Shown here in pieces: positions 30,423-30,703 of a DNA stretch of 30,703 nt. Source of the stretch: an uncultured Faecalibacterium sp. (GTDB lineage Bacteria; Bacillota; Clostridia; Oscillospirales; Ruminococcaceae); assembly GCA_934539245.1 (NCBI GenBank), contig CAKTCK010000023.1, forward strand, positions 1 through 30,703, given 5' to 3'. Below the pieces are notes generated by a model. That model searched no databases. It was not told the DNA's origin and was given only the letters and a program-made list of their open reading frames with translations. Numbering within the stretch: position 1 is the stretch's first letter; every line of letters begins with the position of its first letter. A program made the translations under genes and the position numbers.

Positions 30423-30703
30423 ATGGAGTTACGTTCACAGGAAGTCCGCACTTTAGCACCCGAGAATGACCCGCTGAAGATGGGTATGGGCTGGAAGGTC
30501 GATGACCTTTCCAAGCCCCAGATCATGGTGGAGAGCACCTTCGGCGACAGCCATCCCGGCAGCGCCCATCTGGATCAGTTCGTCAAGGAAGCCGTGCAGG
30601 CGGTCAACGACAACGGCGGCAAGGCTGCCCGCTATTTTGCCACCGATATGTGCGACGGCATCGCACAGGGTCATGACGGCATCAACTACTCGCTGCCCCA
30701 CCG
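30423..30703 (+). CDS. IlvD/EDD-family dehydratase, N-terminal part (3' truncated by window)
   Basis: The visible 93 residues match the N-terminus of the IlvD/EDD iron-sulfur dehydratases: MGMGWKVDDLSKPQIMVESTFGDSHPGSAHL aligns with the family opening, and DMCDGIAQGHDGINYSLPHR with the SDGIAMGHEGMRYSLPSRE region. The family includes dihydroxy-acid dehydratase of branched-chain amino-acid synthesis, phosphogluconate dehydratase and sugar-acid (xylonate, arabinonate) dehydratases. FGDSHPGSAHL in place of WNEITPCNIHL departs from classical IlvD, and the acid-sugar neighbourhood favours an aldonate dehydratase, but the truncated sequence cannot settle it. The ATG at 30423 is chosen, eight bases after GGAGG; the ATG at 30417 is too close. 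Confidence 0.85.
   Translation, partial: MELRSQEVRTLAPENDPLKMGMGWKVDDLSKPQIMVESTFGDSHPGSAHLDQFVKEAVQAVNDNGGKAARYFATDMCDGIAQGHDGINYSLPH

Overview
The window looks like chromosome of a high-GC, low-redundancy gut Firmicute, most likely Oscillospiraceae/Ruminococcaceae of the Faecalibacterium type. This is inferred from codon and base use, strong Gram-positive style AGGAGG ribosome binding sites, short intergenic regions closed by GC-rich hairpins, a GlcNAc PTS/NagA pair, and dispersed palindromic repeats. No rRNA, tRNA, insertion sequence, phage gene or CRISPR array was seen.

Layout. 1-869: the 3' end of a repeat-containing surface-type protein. 970-4369 (-): GlcNAc uptake and catabolism (PTS IIC-IIB, NagA) with a GNAT acetyltransferase translationally coupled to nagA. 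4718-6407 (+): the translation-apparatus methyltransferases prmA and rsmE. 6490-9289 (-): a patatin-like lipase overlapping a divergent PTS Enzyme I. 9469-11233 (+): a HAD phosphatase and a family 2 glycosyltransferase, each with its own promoter. 11406-14197 (-): a metal-homeostasis operon with two G3E/CobW GTPases, one carrying a very long His/Asp/Cys-rich block and one apparently fused to a YcgQ-like domain, plus a small acidic anchored protein. 14724-16523 (+): an M24 Xaa-Pro aminopeptidase. 16707-17353 (+): a toxin-antitoxin pair with a palindromic operator. 17434-18153 (+): a LytTR regulator with a degenerate receiver.

18241-30703 is the most interesting part: a probable acid-sugar utilisation island. 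One minus-strand unit encodes an SLC13/DASS-type transporter, a stand-alone VOC protein and a CaCA exchanger. A second minus-strand operon encodes a DUF1537 four-carbon acid-sugar kinase, a cytoplasmic BNR/sialidase-fold protein, an iron-type alcohol dehydrogenase, a DHDPS/NAL-family aldolase and a PdxA2-type dehydrogenase. Divergent from the kinase is a PrpR-like regulator that has lost the sigma-54 contact motif, followed by a FadR-type GntR regulator and the start of an IlvD/EDD-type dehydratase. A TTTGAAAC-like sequence recurs in the control regions of the transporter and of the kinase/regulator divergon. The kinase plus PdxA2 pair matches the known threonate/erythronate route to dihydroxyacetone phosphate; the aldolase, dehydratase and alcohol dehydrogenase suggest a second, 2-keto-3-deoxy acid branch. 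The real substrate cannot be read from sequence.

Two related dispersed repeat elements, bounded by GCCCTCTC/GAGAGGGC ends and lying in opposite orientation, occupy the two largest non-coding stretches (14398-14610 and 29975-30180).
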